Assembly: GCF_017874715.1 (NCBI RefSeq)
Contig: NZ_JAGGLR010000002.1
Location: 1-64,000 of the forward strand
From: Streptomyces iranensis
GTDB taxonomy: Bacteria; Actinomycetota; Actinomycetes; Streptomycetales; Streptomycetaceae
DNA length: 64,000 nucleotides
Direction of reading: 5' to 3'
A program made the position numbers and the translations under genes. This document shows, one piece after another, positions 15,225-23,802 of this stretch (positions within the stretch are counted from its first letter, which is position 1; every line of letters starts with the position of its first letter). A model generated the notes under the pieces. It searched no databases. It worked only from the letters and a program-made list of their open reading frames with translations, and was not told the DNA's origin.

Positions 15225-15407
15225 CAGAATGACACCAGTGGTTGCTCTGCGTAGCAATTCACAGCCTCTCGCTTACGCTACACAGTTACCCATAGCGTGC
15301 CCGGGGGTAGCCACCGTTCCGCTTGACGGCCTGCGGGCGGACGAGGCTGGTCGACGAGGACACCGAGGAAGCCCCGACGCACCCACAAGCGTTATTGATC
15401 CGTTACC

Positions 15408-17027
15408 TTAGAGCAGCGCCTGATGCCGCGCTTCCTCCAACGCCTCCGCCTCCGGGTCACTGTGTTGCGCAACGTCGAACGCAAGCCGAGACTCATCGAG
15501 GGCATGTTTCCCGCCCGCACGGCTCTGCTTCACGAGCACCCGAGCCCCTGCGTCGAGCAGCATGTTCCGCTTCCCGGCGTCGTCTTCAGACTCCCACTGA
15601 TCAGCGTATGTGCGCCCCGTACGGATCTCCTCTTCGACGGGAGGACGCCGCGGAGTTGCCTCCAGCTCCTCCAAGCGGGTCTCTAGCGCGGTTGCCTTCT
15701 CCTCCCACAGCCGACGACCCGCCTCGGACCTGAAGCGTCCCGACTGCTTCATGTGGGCTTCCAGCTCCGCCGACACTTCACCGATCTCCGGCCCCGGGTC
15801 GTATCCCGGGATCTTGCGGATCTCGATGACTTCCCAGCGCCCGGCGTGCTGCAAGAATTCGCGCTTGACGTATTCCTCTACCCACTCGGCCTTGATGGAG
15901 GCGGGAGTCTCGCACGTCACGCCGTGTGCGGCAGATCGGCATCCGTAGACGTTCGTCTTTCTCTTCCCGCTGGCCTTCGTGTAGTACATGCGGCCGTCGC
16001 ACCCCGCACAGAAGATCACTCGCAACAGCAGAGCGTTGGTGTCCTTCCGGACGGCGGGACGGGTGTCTCGCGCCCTGGTCCCCAGAAGCTCAGCGATGTT
16101 GTCGAACTCCTCACGCGTCAAGATCGGCTCTGCTGTCGCAGCCACCGGACGCCCGCTCGCGTCACGCACCGGGACCCCTCCGTGCAACTTGTGCCCGAGC
16201 AGAGCCGGCGATCGAAGCAGAGAGTTGATCGTCGACGCACCCCACTTGAACCGTTCGACTTTCGTCCCGCGTTCGTAGGCTGGGCCGCCTGTCCTTCCTC
16301 CCGTCGCCCGACCCTGCTTCAGCGCCCAGTGATCTCGCGGGGTCGGGATCGGCGGATCATCAGAGTTCAGGCTTCGCGCGATAGCCGTGGGGTTGCCGCC
16401 CTCGATGAGTTCTCGGACGATCCGCTCGATCACCTTGACGGCATCGGGATCCGGCACAAGCGTCTGTCCGGCTCCGTCTGGCATCGGCGCCGGCATGTAC
16501 CCGTACGGCGGACGCGCACCACGCCAGCGAAGCGCCATGGCACGCATAGCTGCCGATGCTCCCTGCACGCGCTCACGGATGGCTTGTGCCTCCATCTGTG
16601 CTGCGAACGCCAGGAGCGTTACCATGATTTCCGCAATGGGATCAAGCGGGTTGCGGAAGTCGAGCTTCAGCATCCCTCCGGGGCCCTCAGCGAACACAAG
16701 CATCTTGCGATACGTGCGTGCCCACTTCGCAAGCTCGTGCATGTCCGCCATGGACCTCACAGCGCGATCGAGGCGCCACCAAAGGATCATGTCGAACCGC
16801 GACGGCTCCGCGAGCCACTTGCTTAGCTCAGGTCGCTCGAACGGTGTCGTCTTAGATGCTGACACGTCGAGGTCTTCAGCCTCGCCAATGATCTTGGCTC
16901 CGAGTGCCTGTGCTGAACCTCCGTTAGCGGCTCGCTGGCGCCCTGGCGATGTCGTCTCGTCCGTGCGGACGCTGAGCCGGATAGCCGACAAGGCTTCGAG
17001 CTGCGTCGCCCCTTGTAGGACAGTCAT
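15408..17027 (-). CDS. large serine recombinase (integrase) of the element
   Basis: About 539 aa. The resolvase domain occupies residues 1-150 with nucleophile Ser19 in AIRLSVRTDETTSPG, plus WWRLDRAVRS. The recombinase domain follows (ARPPYGYMP, then a zinc-ribbon-type FCAGCDGRMYY...YGCRSAAHGVTC) and a coiled-coil segment rich in Glu/Arg (SGRFRSEAGRRLWEEKA). ATG 17027 is assumed. An in-frame ATG at 17057 would add ten residues (MTLLLGHTGC) and bring the start within about 10 bases of the right core. It should catalyse attP x attB integration at the VOC gene. Confidence 0.9.
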   Translation of the reverse strand: MTVLQGATQLEALSAIRLSVRTDETTSPGRQRAANGGSAQALGAKIIGEAEDLDVSASKTTPFERPELSKWLAEPSRFDMILWWRLDRAVRSMADMHELAKWARTYRKMLVFAEGPGGMLKLDFRNPLDPIAEIMVTLLAFAAQMEAQAIRERVQGASAAMRAMALRWRGARPPYGYMPAPMPDGAGQTLVPDPDAVKVIERIVRELIEGGNPTAIARSLNSDDPPIPTPRDHWALKQGRATGGRTGGPAYERGTKVERFKWGASTINSLLRSPALLGHKLHGGVPVRDASGRPVAATAEPILTREEFDNIAELLGTRARDTRPAVRKDTNALLLRVIFCAGCDGRMYYTKASGKRKTNVYGCRSAAHGVTCETPASIKAEWVEEYVKREFLQHAGRWEVIEIRKIPGYDPGPEIGEVSAELEAHMKQSGRFRSEAGRRLWEEKATALETRLEELEATPRRPPVEEEIRTGRTYADQWESEDDAGKRNMLLDAGARVLVKQSRAGGKHALDESRLAFDVAQHSDPEAEALEEARHQALL

Positions 17028-17068
17028 GCACCCAGTGTGCCCTAATAACAAAGTCATTGTGGTCTGGA

Positions 17069-17134
17069 CCGGACGGCGTGCGGATCGCGGTCGTGGAGGT
17101 CCCCGAGGACCATCCGCTGCGCTACCGCCCGTGA
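17069..17134 (+). pseudogene. stranded original 3' end of the VOC gene, including right attachment core (attR)
   Basis: CCGGACGG (17069-17076) begins a 22-codon open stretch that reads PDGVRIAVVEVPEDHPLRYRP and a stop, the same tail as the VOC protein at 7619-8011. Joined to the host part left of 7940, it would restore a 128-aa VOC protein in frame. It has no start codon in its present place and is the displaced host end of the integration target. Confidence 0.8.
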
Positions 17135-17156
17135 TGCCTCCTCCTCGTGCCGTCGG

Positions 17157-17182
17157 CCCCGCCACGGCTCGCGGTGGCGGGG
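17157..17182. terminator. hairpin terminator, original end of the VOC gene
   Basis: CCCCGCCAC (17157-17165) pairs with GTGGCGGGG (17174-17182) around an 8-base loop. It lies between the stranded VOC tail and the convergent oxidoreductase gene, so before integration it probably served both. Confidence 0.7.
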
Positions 17183-17206
17183 CGGGGCGGGCGACGCCGA
17201 GGGGAC

Positions 17207-17626
17207 TCAGCCGGGCTGGCTGTTCTCCTTGTGTTCGCCCCAGCCGTGCCAGCGGTCGATCTCGATCCAGGCGCTGATCCGGTCGCGGTCCCGCCGCGGA
17301 TAGTCCTTGCCCAGGTACTGCTGGGCCAGCCGGTCGATTCCGGCCAGGTCCTTGTCGCCCTGGAGCTCGACGACCCGGCCGATGAGGGTGATGTGGTTGT
17401 ACCAGTTCGCCTCGTCGATCACGGTGAGCGAGACCCTGGGGTCGTTGCGGATGTGGTCGAGCCGCTTGCGGCCCTCGTCCATGTTGACCAGGATCCGGCC
17501 GTCGTCCCAGAGGTACCAGGTGGCCGTGGACACCGGCTGACCGTCGGACCGGATCGTCGCGATCACGGCCGGATTGGGCTTCTCGAGCATGGCGACCGCG
17601 GCCTCGGGAAGCGGTGGATTCGACAC
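17207..17626 (-). CDS. PPOX-class (F420-dependent-type) oxidoreductase
   Basis: The 139-aa split-barrel protein of the pyridoxamine-phosphate-oxidase-like superfamily has NPAVIATIRSDGQPVSTATWY at the start (here in two pieces: NPAVIATIRSDG, PVSTATWYLWDDG) and RVSLTVIDEANWYNHITLIG. The size and these motifs fit actinobacterial F420-binding reductases. The substrate is unknown. It is convergent with the VOC gene remnant. Confidence 0.8.
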   Translation of the reverse strand: MSNPPLPEAAVAMLEKPNPAVIATIRSDGQPVSTATWYLWDDGRILVNMDEGRKRLDHIRNDPRVSLTVIDEANWYNHITLIGRVVELQGDKDLAGIDRLAQQYLGKDYPRRDRDRISAWIEIDRWHGWGEHKENSQPG

Positions 17627-17851
17627 GGGCTCTCCTCCTCTTTGGACAGCTGTTCACGTCCCGTGGTGCGGCTGGGGCCTGCGTGATCCACGGGCCGCAC
17701 CCCTCACCGTGCCACACCACTTCCTCGCGCTCCCGCCTACTCCGCCACTCCGCACGCCTCGCGCTCCCCCACTGCGCCCGTGCGCTCCCGTGGGTGGTGC
17801 CGCGGAAGGGGATGTCTCCTGGTATTACGTCCCCGTTCGGGAGGAGTGGCC

Positions 17852-18466
17852 GTGCACGGACCGCCGCTCATCGGCTGGCTGCTGGTCGCGCTGTGCGCGG
17901 CCACGGGTGGCTACTGTCTGCTGCAGATGCGCGGTGAGCCACCTGGGCCGGGGCGGCGGATCGCGGGCGCCGAGGCGCTGATGGGGTGGGGGATGGCCGT
18001 GATGGCGGTGCCGTCCGCCGTGCTGGACCCCCGGCCCTGGGGTCCGCCCGCCTTCGCGGCGGTCTTCGCCGTGGCGGCCGTAAGGGCGCTGCTGCCGGTC
18101 CCGCGCGGCATGGGGCTCCCGGGGCACCGTCTGCATCACGCCGTCGGAGCGCTGGCGATGGTCTATATGGCACTCGCGATGATGGTGGGCACCACGGGCA
18201 GCCACCATCACACCGGCAGTATGACCCCGGGCCGGATGGCGGGCGGGGTGCCGCTGCTGACCGGGGTGCTCCTCGTGTACTTCGCGGTCTACGTCGTACG
18301 GTCCGGGCTGCGGCTCGTACCGATGACGGACGGGGCCGTGGACGGGGCGGTGGACGGCGTGGGGGCGGGACCGCCCGGTGCCGGCTGGTCGCGGCGGCCC
18401 GAGCTGCGGCATGCCTGCAGGCTGTCGATGGGCATAGGGATGTTCGCCATGCTGTTGGCCCTGTGA
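17852..18466 (+). CDS. DUF5134 membrane protein
   Basis: The 204-aa hydrophobic protein starts at GTG 17852 with GGAGGAG just upstream. About five or six transmembrane segments are apparent, with a His-rich loop (TTGSHHHTGSM) between the later ones. This layout is typical of DUF5134 proteins. Function is unknown; the His/Met-rich loop might bind a metal. It is followed by the M56 peptidase gene, a common actinomycete pairing. Confidence 0.75.
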   Translation: MHGPPLIGWLLVALCAATGGYCLLQMRGEPPGPGRRIAGAEALMGWGMAVMAVPSAVLDPRPWGPPAFAAVFAVAAVRALLPVPRGMGLPGHRLHHAVGALAMVYMALAMMVGTTGSHHHTGSMTPGRMAGGVPLLTGVLLVYFAVYVVRSGLRLVPMTDGAVDGAVDGVGAGPPGAGWSRRPELRHACRLSMGIGMFAMLLAL

Positions 18467-18578
18467 ACGGGCGGCGGGCCGGGCCGTGGCCTGATCCGTA
18501 GCCGCACCGTGGTGGTATGCGTCACTTCCCCGCCGTGACCGTACCCGGCCGGAGCGTCGCGATCATAGGCTGACGGCC

Positions 18579-19514
18579 ATGATGGTCCCGTTCGCGCTGA
18601 TGGGCCTTGGCGCACTGGCGGCGGCAATGGCGCCGCGCCTGCTGTCCCGCTCCGACTGGATCGACCGCGAACCCGTGCTCGCCCTCTGGGTGTGGCAGTG
18701 CGTGGTCGTCGGAGTGCTGCTGTGCTGCGCGCTGACCATGGCGCTCACCGGGGCGGCCGCCTGGGATGCCGTGCGCGGCAATGTCTTCGCCCCCGCGCCC
18801 AAGGGCGTGGTGGAGGCGTACGCGCTGTCCGGCTACGGGCCGTTGGCCGCGCCCGTCGCCCTCGTGCTCGCCTTCGGGGCCGTCTGGAGCGCGGTGATGC
18901 TCACCCGCGAGATCGGCCGCGCCCGCGCCTGGCGCAGGCAGCACCGCGCCGAACTCCTCGTCCGCTCCCCCGCCTTGCCCGGTGAGGAGCCCGGCGAGGA
19001 GCGCCTGGTGGTCCTGGAGAGCGACAAGCCGGACGCCTGGTGGCTGCCGGGCACCACGCCCCGGCTCGTCATCACCACGGCGGCGCTGCGCCGTCTCAAG
19101 GGCCGTCGGCTGGACGCCGTCATCGCCCATGAGCAGGGCCACGCCCGCGCCCGCCACCACTGGCTGCTGCACTGCTCGGGCGCGCTGGCCAGCGGCTTTC
19201 CGCAGGTGACGATGTTCGCGGCATTCCGCGACGAGGTGCACCGGCTGGTCGAGCTGGCCGCCGACGACTCCGCGTCACGGCGCTTCGGGCGGACGACCAC
19301 CGCGCTCGCGCTGGTCGAACTCAACGAGGACCGCGGGGTGTTCGGCCCCTGCCCCAGCGCGCTCGCCCAGGTGCCGCAGCGGGTGGACCGGCTGCTGGCC
19401 CCGGCCTCCCGCCTCCCCGTGGCGCGCCGCTGGCGCCTTACGGCCACCGCGGCGCTCGTCCCGGCCGTCCCGCTGCTGGTCACGCTCGTCCCGGCGCTGC
19501 GGGTGCTGGGATAG
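18579..19514 (+). CDS. M56 family (BlaR1-like) membrane metallopeptidase
   Basis: The 311-aa protein has N-terminal and C-terminal membrane segments and a cytoplasmic zinc-peptidase domain. The HEQGH motif begins at residue 184, in AVIAHEQGHARARHHW, with a downstream ELAADDSA glutamate as the third zinc ligand. The BlaR1/MecR1 family cleaves a paired BlaI-type repressor, but no BlaI gene and no penicillin-sensor domain are present here. The signal and target are therefore unknown. Confidence 0.85.
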   Translation: MMVPFALMGLGALAAAMAPRLLSRSDWIDREPVLALWVWQCVVVGVLLCCALTMALTGAAAWDAVRGNVFAPAPKGVVEAYALSGYGPLAAPVALVLAFGAVWSAVMLTREIGRARAWRRQHRAELLVRSPALPGEEPGEERLVVLESDKPDAWWLPGTTPRLVITTAALRRLKGRRLDAVIAHEQGHARARHHWLLHCSGALASGFPQVTMFAAFRDEVHRLVELAADDSASRRFGRTTTALALVELNEDRGVFGPCPSALAQVPQRVDRLLAPASRLPVARRWRLTATAALVPAVPLLVTLVPALRVLG

Positions 19515-19610
19515 GCGTTCTCCGCGTCCTCGGCACAACGGCGGCTCCCGGCTCGGGGAAGATCGAGGGCCTCCTGGCTCCGAAGCCCGCCCGTCGGCGA
19601 TCATCGACCC

Positions 19611-20300
19611 ATGCAGTCGGCAAACCTCCACCGCCGAGCCGCCCGCGCCGCGGCCGTGTTCACCGCGCTCTTCCTGGTGCTGCTCGCCCTGGTGGCCGCC
19701 CATTGGGGGCCGCTGGGGACCGTCGACCGGGACATCGTCGTCAGCCTGCACCACTCCGCCGTACGGCACCATGGCTTCACCCGGGCCAACAGAGTGCTCA
19801 CGGACTGGTTCTGGGACCCCTGGACGATGCGTGCGCTGCTGGCCGTGGCCGTGGGGTGGCTGCTGTGGCGCCGGGAGTGGCGGCTCGCGCTCTGGGTGGC
19901 CGTCACGGCGGCGCTGGGCACGGCGCTGCAACAGGCGGTGAAGGCCGCGCTCGGCCGGGAGCGTCCCCGGTGGCCGAATCCGGTGGACTCGGCGCACTAC
20001 GCGGCCTTCCCGTCCGGCCACGCCCTGACCGCGACCGTCGCCTTCGGGCTGCTGCTGTGGCTGCTGGCACTGCACGGGGCACCGGCGAAGTGGCTGCGCC
20101 TCATGGCCGCCGTGGGGGCGGTGTCCGTGCTGGGCGTCGGCTTCACCCGCCTCTATCTGGGCGTCCACTGGCCCAGCGACGTCCTGGCCGGCTGGCTGCT
20201 GGGCGCGGCGCTGGTGTACGGGGCGATCGCCTCGTACGAATACGTCCAGAGCCGTACCAGGGAGCGCGAGGCGTCCCCCGAGGGGAGAGCGCAGTCATGA
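19611..20300 (+). CDS. PAP2-family membrane phosphatase
   Basis: The 229-aa protein has about six transmembrane helices and all three PAP2 signatures: KAALGRERPR, FPSGH and TRLYLGVHWPSD. It should remove phosphate from a lipid phosphate or undecaprenyl pyrophosphate at the outer face of the membrane. The particular substrate is not predictable. Its 3' end nearly meets the decayed ArsR gene on the other strand. Confidence 0.88.
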   Translation: MQSANLHRRAARAAAVFTALFLVLLALVAAHWGPLGTVDRDIVVSLHHSAVRHHGFTRANRVLTDWFWDPWTMRALLAVAVGWLLWRREWRLALWVAVTAALGTALQQAVKAALGRERPRWPNPVDSAHYAAFPSGHALTATVAFGLLLWLLALHGAPAKWLRLMAAVGAVSVLGVGFTRLYLGVHWPSDVLAGWLLGAALVYGAIASYEYVQSRTREREASPEGRAQS

Positions 20301-20301
20301 G

Positions 20302-20487
20302 CGATCTCGGTCCGAGGCCCGCGGACACCGCGTCCACGTCCCCGGCCGACGCGTCGCTCAGCCGCAGCCGCAGCCGCAGCCGCAGGTGTTCAACGTGGTA
20401 GAGGGCCTGGTCCAGCAGTTCGGCGACATGGTTGTCGTACAGCGAGTACACCACCGAGCGGCCCTCGCGGGTGCCCACGGCCGCCAT
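20302..20487 (-). pseudogene. ArsR-family regulator, C-terminal relic
   Basis: The frame encodes [17 protein letters not shown] and [14 protein letters not shown], the C-terminal wing and last helix of ArsR/SmtB metalloregulators. The HTH and metal-binding N-terminus are missing, and no proper stop ends the frame near the expected place. The Arg-Leu run comes from an expanded AGCCGC hexamer repeat (20360-20385, about 4.3 copies). It lies in a zone of several broken genes. Confidence 0.65.
20360..20385. repeat. AGCCGC hexamer tandem repeat
   Basis: The unit AGCCGC is repeated about 4.3 times inside the ArsR relic, adding alternating Arg and Leu codons to that frame. It is a likely slippage expansion. 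Confidence 0.9.
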
Positions 20488-20527
20488 CTCCTGCTGGAAG
20501 CCGTCGGCGCCTGATGGAACGCGGCGG

Positions 20528-21628
20528 TCAGTAGACGTCGCGCAGATAGCGTCTGTCGGTGGCGAGTTGCTTGACGTACGCCGCCGCCTCGGTCTCGTCC
20601 ATGCCGCCGTGGACGGTGGCGATGTCCCGCAGGGCCTGGTCGACGTCCTTGGCCATGCGGGAAGCGTCGCCGCAGACGTAGAAGTGCGCGCCGTCCTGGA
20701 GCCAGGACCACAGCAGGGGGCCGTGTTCGCGCATGCGGTCCTGGACGTATTTCTTGGCGCGCTCGTCGCGGGAGAACGCGGTGTCCAGGCGGGTGAGGAT
20801 GCCCTCGGCGAGGAACGCGGTCAGCTCCTCCTCGTAGTAGAAGTCGGTCGCGCGGTGCTGTTCCCCGAAGAACAGCCAGTTCGGGGCGCGGTGGCCGCGG
20901 GCCCGGCGTTCCTCCAGGAAGGCGATGAAGGGGGCGATGCCGGTGCCGGGGCCGACCATCACCGTCGGCGTGGCGGGGTCGGCGGGCGGGCGGAAGTGCG
21001 GTGCGCGCTGGACCCGGACCGGCACCGGGGTGCCCGGCTCGGCGTCTGCGAGGAAGGGGGAGCAGACGCCCTGGCGCGGACGGCCGCCCAGGTTCTCGTA
21101 ACGGACGACGGAGACTGTCAGCGACACCAGGTGGGGGTCGGTCAGCGGGCTGGACGATATGGAGTACAGGCGGTGCCGCAGGCGCCCCAGCAGATCGGTC
21201 CACTCCTGCGCTCCGGCCCGGACGCCGGACTCGGCCAATACGTCCACGGCCTGCCGTCCCCAGGACCACTTCGCCGGCTCTCCCTTGTTGTCCGGGCGCA
21301 GGAGCTTCCGCAGATCACGGGGGTCGCGGGTGCGATCGGCGATGAAGCGCAGCAGGTCGGGGGTGATGCGGGTGATGTCGAGATGGCGCGACAGGGCCTC
21401 GGCGAAGGGCACCTCTCCCACGTTCTCGACCTGAACGGTCGCGTTCGCGTCGAGGCCGGTGGCGGCCAGCCACTCGGCCACGAGTTCGGGCCAGTTGAGC
21501 GACTGCACCGCCAGGGCGTCACCGGCCTCGTAGCCCAGCGGGGTCTCGCTGTCGCGGGTGTCGAAGGTGAAGCGGCGGACCTCCTTGCCCGCGCCCGGCA
21601 GGCTCAGGCGACGGTTGCCGGTCAGGCG
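20528..21628 (-). pseudogene. CysJ/nitrate-reductase-type flavoprotein, N-terminally truncated
   Basis: About 366 residues remain, covering the FAD and NADPH modules of the diflavin reductase family: RLYSISSSP (FAD), [18 protein letters not shown] and [17 protein letters not shown] (NADPH), [13 protein letters not shown], and an aromatic C-terminus RYLRDVY. The homologous region begins at [17 protein letters not shown]. The upstream flavodoxin or molybdopterin part and any sensible start codon are absent. The 5' boundary abuts a permease relic on the opposite strand, so a deletion joined the two. A shortened functional reductase cannot be fully excluded. Confidence 0.7.
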
Positions 21629-21682
21629 GGCGGCGGCAGGAGCGGGACGGTTCGGCCGGGGAGCCGTCCCGGCCGCGGGGGC

Positions 21683-22177
21683 CGGAACGGCATCGCCGCC
21701 CTCGCCGCCGGGCTGCTGCCCCCCATCGCCACCATCGTGCTGGTGGCCGTGACCCTGGCCGGGGCGCTGCCGGTGTACCGGCGGGTGGCCAAGGAGAGCC
21801 CGCACGGCCAGGGATCGATCGCGATGCTGGAGCGGCTGCTGTCGTTCTGGCAGGGCAAGCTCTTCGTGCTGGTCCTGATGACCTCCGCCGCCGTCGCGGT
21901 CACCATCGCCGCCCGCGGCGCCCGGCAGCGGTGAGGTCGGCGTGCGTGATCCGTCCGACTTCGAGACGGCGGTACGGGTGCGCGGCGAGGTGCTGCACGG
22001 CCGGTACCGGGTGCTCGCCCTCGACGGCTCCAGCATCCCCAACTCGCCGGCGGCCCTGCTGCTCCACATACGGGACGGGACCGGGCAGCGGCCGCACATC
22101 TACTTCGAGTCACCCGGGAAGTGCTCCGCGAGGCCGAGCCCGACAGGGCACGTCGGCCGCACGTGCACGTCGGCTGA
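21683..22177 (+). pseudogene. APC-type amino-acid permease reduced to four fragments
   Basis: In order, the plus strand reads [20 protein letters not shown] through GKLFVLVLM, then [16 protein letters not shown], then [20 protein letters not shown] through RPHIYFE, and finally (shifted frame) VTREVLREAEPDRARRP and VHVG with a stop. These are recognisable pieces of one Streptomyces amino-acid permease of over 600 residues in the correct order. At least three internal deletions, stop codons and a frameshift separate them. Transport function is lost. Confidence 0.7.
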
Positions 22178-22241
22178 CCGCCAGGGTCCTGTCGCGGATG
22201 GGGACGGCGGTGACCCGGGCCGTGCGCGTATCGGCTGCCCC

Positions 22242-22271
22242 GTGAGGCCCGCACGTCCTTGACGGCCTCAC
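22242..22271 (-). terminator. hairpin at the end of the winged-helix regulator gene
   Basis: GTGAGGCC (22242-22249) pairs with GGCCTCAC (22264-22271) across the stop codon of the regulator gene at 22268. No T-run follows, so it is a candidate only. Confidence 0.4.
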
Positions 22272-22585
22272 ACGGGAGGCTCTTGGGCCGGTGCCGCGGC
22301 GTCGGCGACGATCGCCCGCAGTGCCTCGATGTGGCCGTTGAAGGCATCCCGGCCGGCGCTGGTGAGCCGGGCGCGCACCTTCCGGCGGCTGCCGCTGAGT
22401 CGGCGCTCCGTGGCTACGTACCCGGCTTCTTCGAGTGTCGTGAGCTGCTTGGAGAGCGCCGAGTCGGACAGTTGGAGCCGGTCCTTGAGAAAGGCGAACT
22501 CCGCCCAGTCGGCGGCCGCCAGGGTCGCCACCAGCGACAGCCGGGTGCTGGGATGGATCAGCTCGTCGAACCGCGGCTTCGTCAT
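22268..22585 (-). CDS. winged-helix transcriptional regulator (ArsR/MarR-like)
   Basis: The 105-aa protein is a compact winged-helix domain: HPSTRLSLVATLAAADWAEF, LSDSALSKQLTTLEEAGYV (recognition helix region) and a wing with SRRKVRARLT. This is typical of the winged-helix DNA-binding family often paired with a membrane protein. ATG 22585 overlaps the stop of the upstream membrane-protein gene (ATGA). The doubled palindrome at 23058-23104, upstream of the operon, is its likely operator, implying autoregulation. Confidence 0.8.
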   Translation of the reverse strand: MTKPRFDELIHPSTRLSLVATLAAADWAEFAFLKDRLQLSDSALSKQLTTLEEAGYVATERRLSGSRRKVRARLTSAGRDAFNGHIEALRAIVADAAAPAQEPPV

Positions 22586-23046
22586 GCCCGCGCCCACCGA
22601 CGCAGAACGCGCAGCATTTCCGGTCCGCCGAACCCGACGACGGCCGCGGTCAGCACCGCCGCCCAGATGCCGGCATGGCCGGCGCCGTCGGCGTCGAGCC
22701 CGAGTGCCACCAGGACGGTGACCCCGATGAGCCCGAGCAGCATGCCGACCACGACCAGGGGGATACGGTGACCGGCGACCGCCGCGCTCACCTGGAGCCG
22801 ATCCGTGCGTCGGCGTCCGTCGAGCAGGCGCGACGCGAGCACCCCGTGCCCCACGCCGAAGCCCACGGTCGCGACCCCGGCCGGCCAGGGCGGCAGCACA
22901 TTGCCGAGCACGCCCAGCAGGAGCCAGCCGGCCGCCATGGCCCACCAGTAACCGCGGGGCAGGCCGACTTCCTCGGCCACCTGGCGCCGGGCACGGTCGG
23001 CCGCGTCGAGGGCGGTGCGGGCCTGCTCCGGAGCGATGTCGTCCAT
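22582..23046 (-). CDS. small membrane protein co-expressed with the winged-helix regulator
   Basis: The 154-aa protein has a helical charged N-terminus (EQARTALDAADRARRQVAEE) and four hydrophobic segments in two hairpins. It starts at ATG 23046 directly behind the operator/promoter region. I do not know its function. Regulator plus four-helix membrane protein pairs of this type are common in actinomycetes and may form a stress-responsive unit. Confidence 0.7.
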   Translation of the reverse strand: MDDIAPEQARTALDAADRARRQVAEEVGLPRGYWWAMAAGWLLLGVLGNVLPPWPAGVATVGFGVGHGVLASRLLDGRRRTDRLQVSAAVAGHRIPLVVVGMLLGLIGVTVLVALGLDADGAGHAGIWAAVLTAAVVGFGGPEMLRVLRRWARA

Positions 23047-23057
23047 GACGAGACCTC

Positions 23058-23104
23058 ACTTTCCTATCGGGAAAGTAAGCGTCCTACTTTCCCGATAGGA
23101 AAGT
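23058..23104. promoter_or_regulatory. doubled palindromic operator
   Basis: Two 19-bp sites, 23058-23076 and 23086-23104, both read ACTTTCC-N5-GGAAAGT. The central five bases are TATCG in one and CGATA in the other, so the whole 47-bp block is itself a large palindrome. It lies 12 bases upstream of the membrane-protein start and must overlap the promoter. It is the evident binding site for the winged-helix regulator. Confidence 0.85.
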
Positions 23105-23162
23105 CAAGGGTCGGAGGAGCCACGGAGTGCCGGGCGGGTGGCTCTGACGCGGGGTGGGGGCC

Positions 23163-23726
23163 TCAACGCCTCGCGTGGCGGATCTTCAAGCGTCCGAACC
23201 CCACGGCACCGGAGATCCGGATCTTCGGGCCGCCGGGGCCACCCGGGCCGCCGGGGAGGGAACGTTGCGGCCGGGGCTTGTAGCGCAGGTCCTTCCAGCC
23301 GGTGCTCAGTCCCTCGACGTCGACGATCGCGTCGCGCGGCACCGTGATCCTGGCCCTGCCGGTGCCGAGCGCCAGCTCGATGTCGATGACCGGATGCTCG
23401 ATGACCGCACGGGACAGGTCCAGGTGCACCCTGCCGAACGCCGACTCGACCTTGAGGGTCCGCGGCACCCGCCATGGGCCGCGCCGCCGGATCCGTCCGC
23501 TGTGGGCGGCGATCGTGGACGTGGCGCCCGGGGGCTCCGCCGGGAGCGAGGCCAGGGCCGACGCGAGCTCGTCGTGGGTCGTGGCGGTGAGCACCGTATG
23601 GAGGCGCTGGTCCATCTCCTCGTGCGAGATGTGCCCTTGGGCGTACGCGTCCTGCAGGCGCCGCACGGCCGTGTCGCGGTCGTCCTCACTGACGAGTGAC
23701 GGCGGGTTTTCCGGCGGAGGGGTCAC
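23163..23726 (-). CDS. DUF1707 domain protein with a LiaF-like C-terminal domain
   Basis: About 187 aa. Residues about 11-60 are the DUF1707/SHOCT-like helical pair (SEDDRDTAVRRLQDAYAQG, HISHEEMDQRL). The C-terminal part is beta-rich (SAFGRVHLDLSRAVIEHP, RARITVPRDAIVDV), as in cell-wall-active LiaF-like domains. There is no membrane segment between them. A Gly/Pro run (GGPGGPGGP) precedes the last strand. It is probably linked to envelope-stress sensing; the exact role is unknown. Confidence 0.75.
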   Translation of the reverse strand: MTPPPENPPSLVSEDDRDTAVRRLQDAYAQGHISHEEMDQRLHTVLTATTHDELASALASLPAEPPGATSTIAAHSGRIRRRGPWRVPRTLKVESAFGRVHLDLSRAVIEHPVIDIELALGTGRARITVPRDAIVDVEGLSTGWKDLRYKPRPQRSLPGGPGGPGGPKIRISGAVGFGRLKIRHARR

Positions 23727-23802
23727 CGTCGCACTCTACTGCCATGTCCCGCGCCGGAGCCGCGGTGATGACCCGATCCGGCGGACCCGTGCGGTCACGG
23801 CA

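Larger units (their letters stand above)
7940..17076. mobile_element. 9.1-kb integrative element, probably a deleted prophage, inserted in a VOC gene
   Basis: The boundaries are two copies of CCGGACGG (7940-7947 and 17069-17076), each followed in frame by a VOC-protein tail. A large serine integrase lies at the right edge with its start about 40 bases from the right core. Cargo includes phage-type genes (prim-pol, HNH, terminase small subunit, truncated terminase large subunit), three tRNAs and several hypotheticals. Portal, capsid, tail and lysis genes are absent, so it cannot make particles by itself. Excision should still be possible if the integrase and a directionality factor work. Confidence 0.8.

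Noticed and set aside
17636..17851. Possible RNA gene or peptide between the F420-type oxidoreductase and DUF5134 genes
   Set aside because: No stable fold, ribosome-binding site or codon bias was visible.
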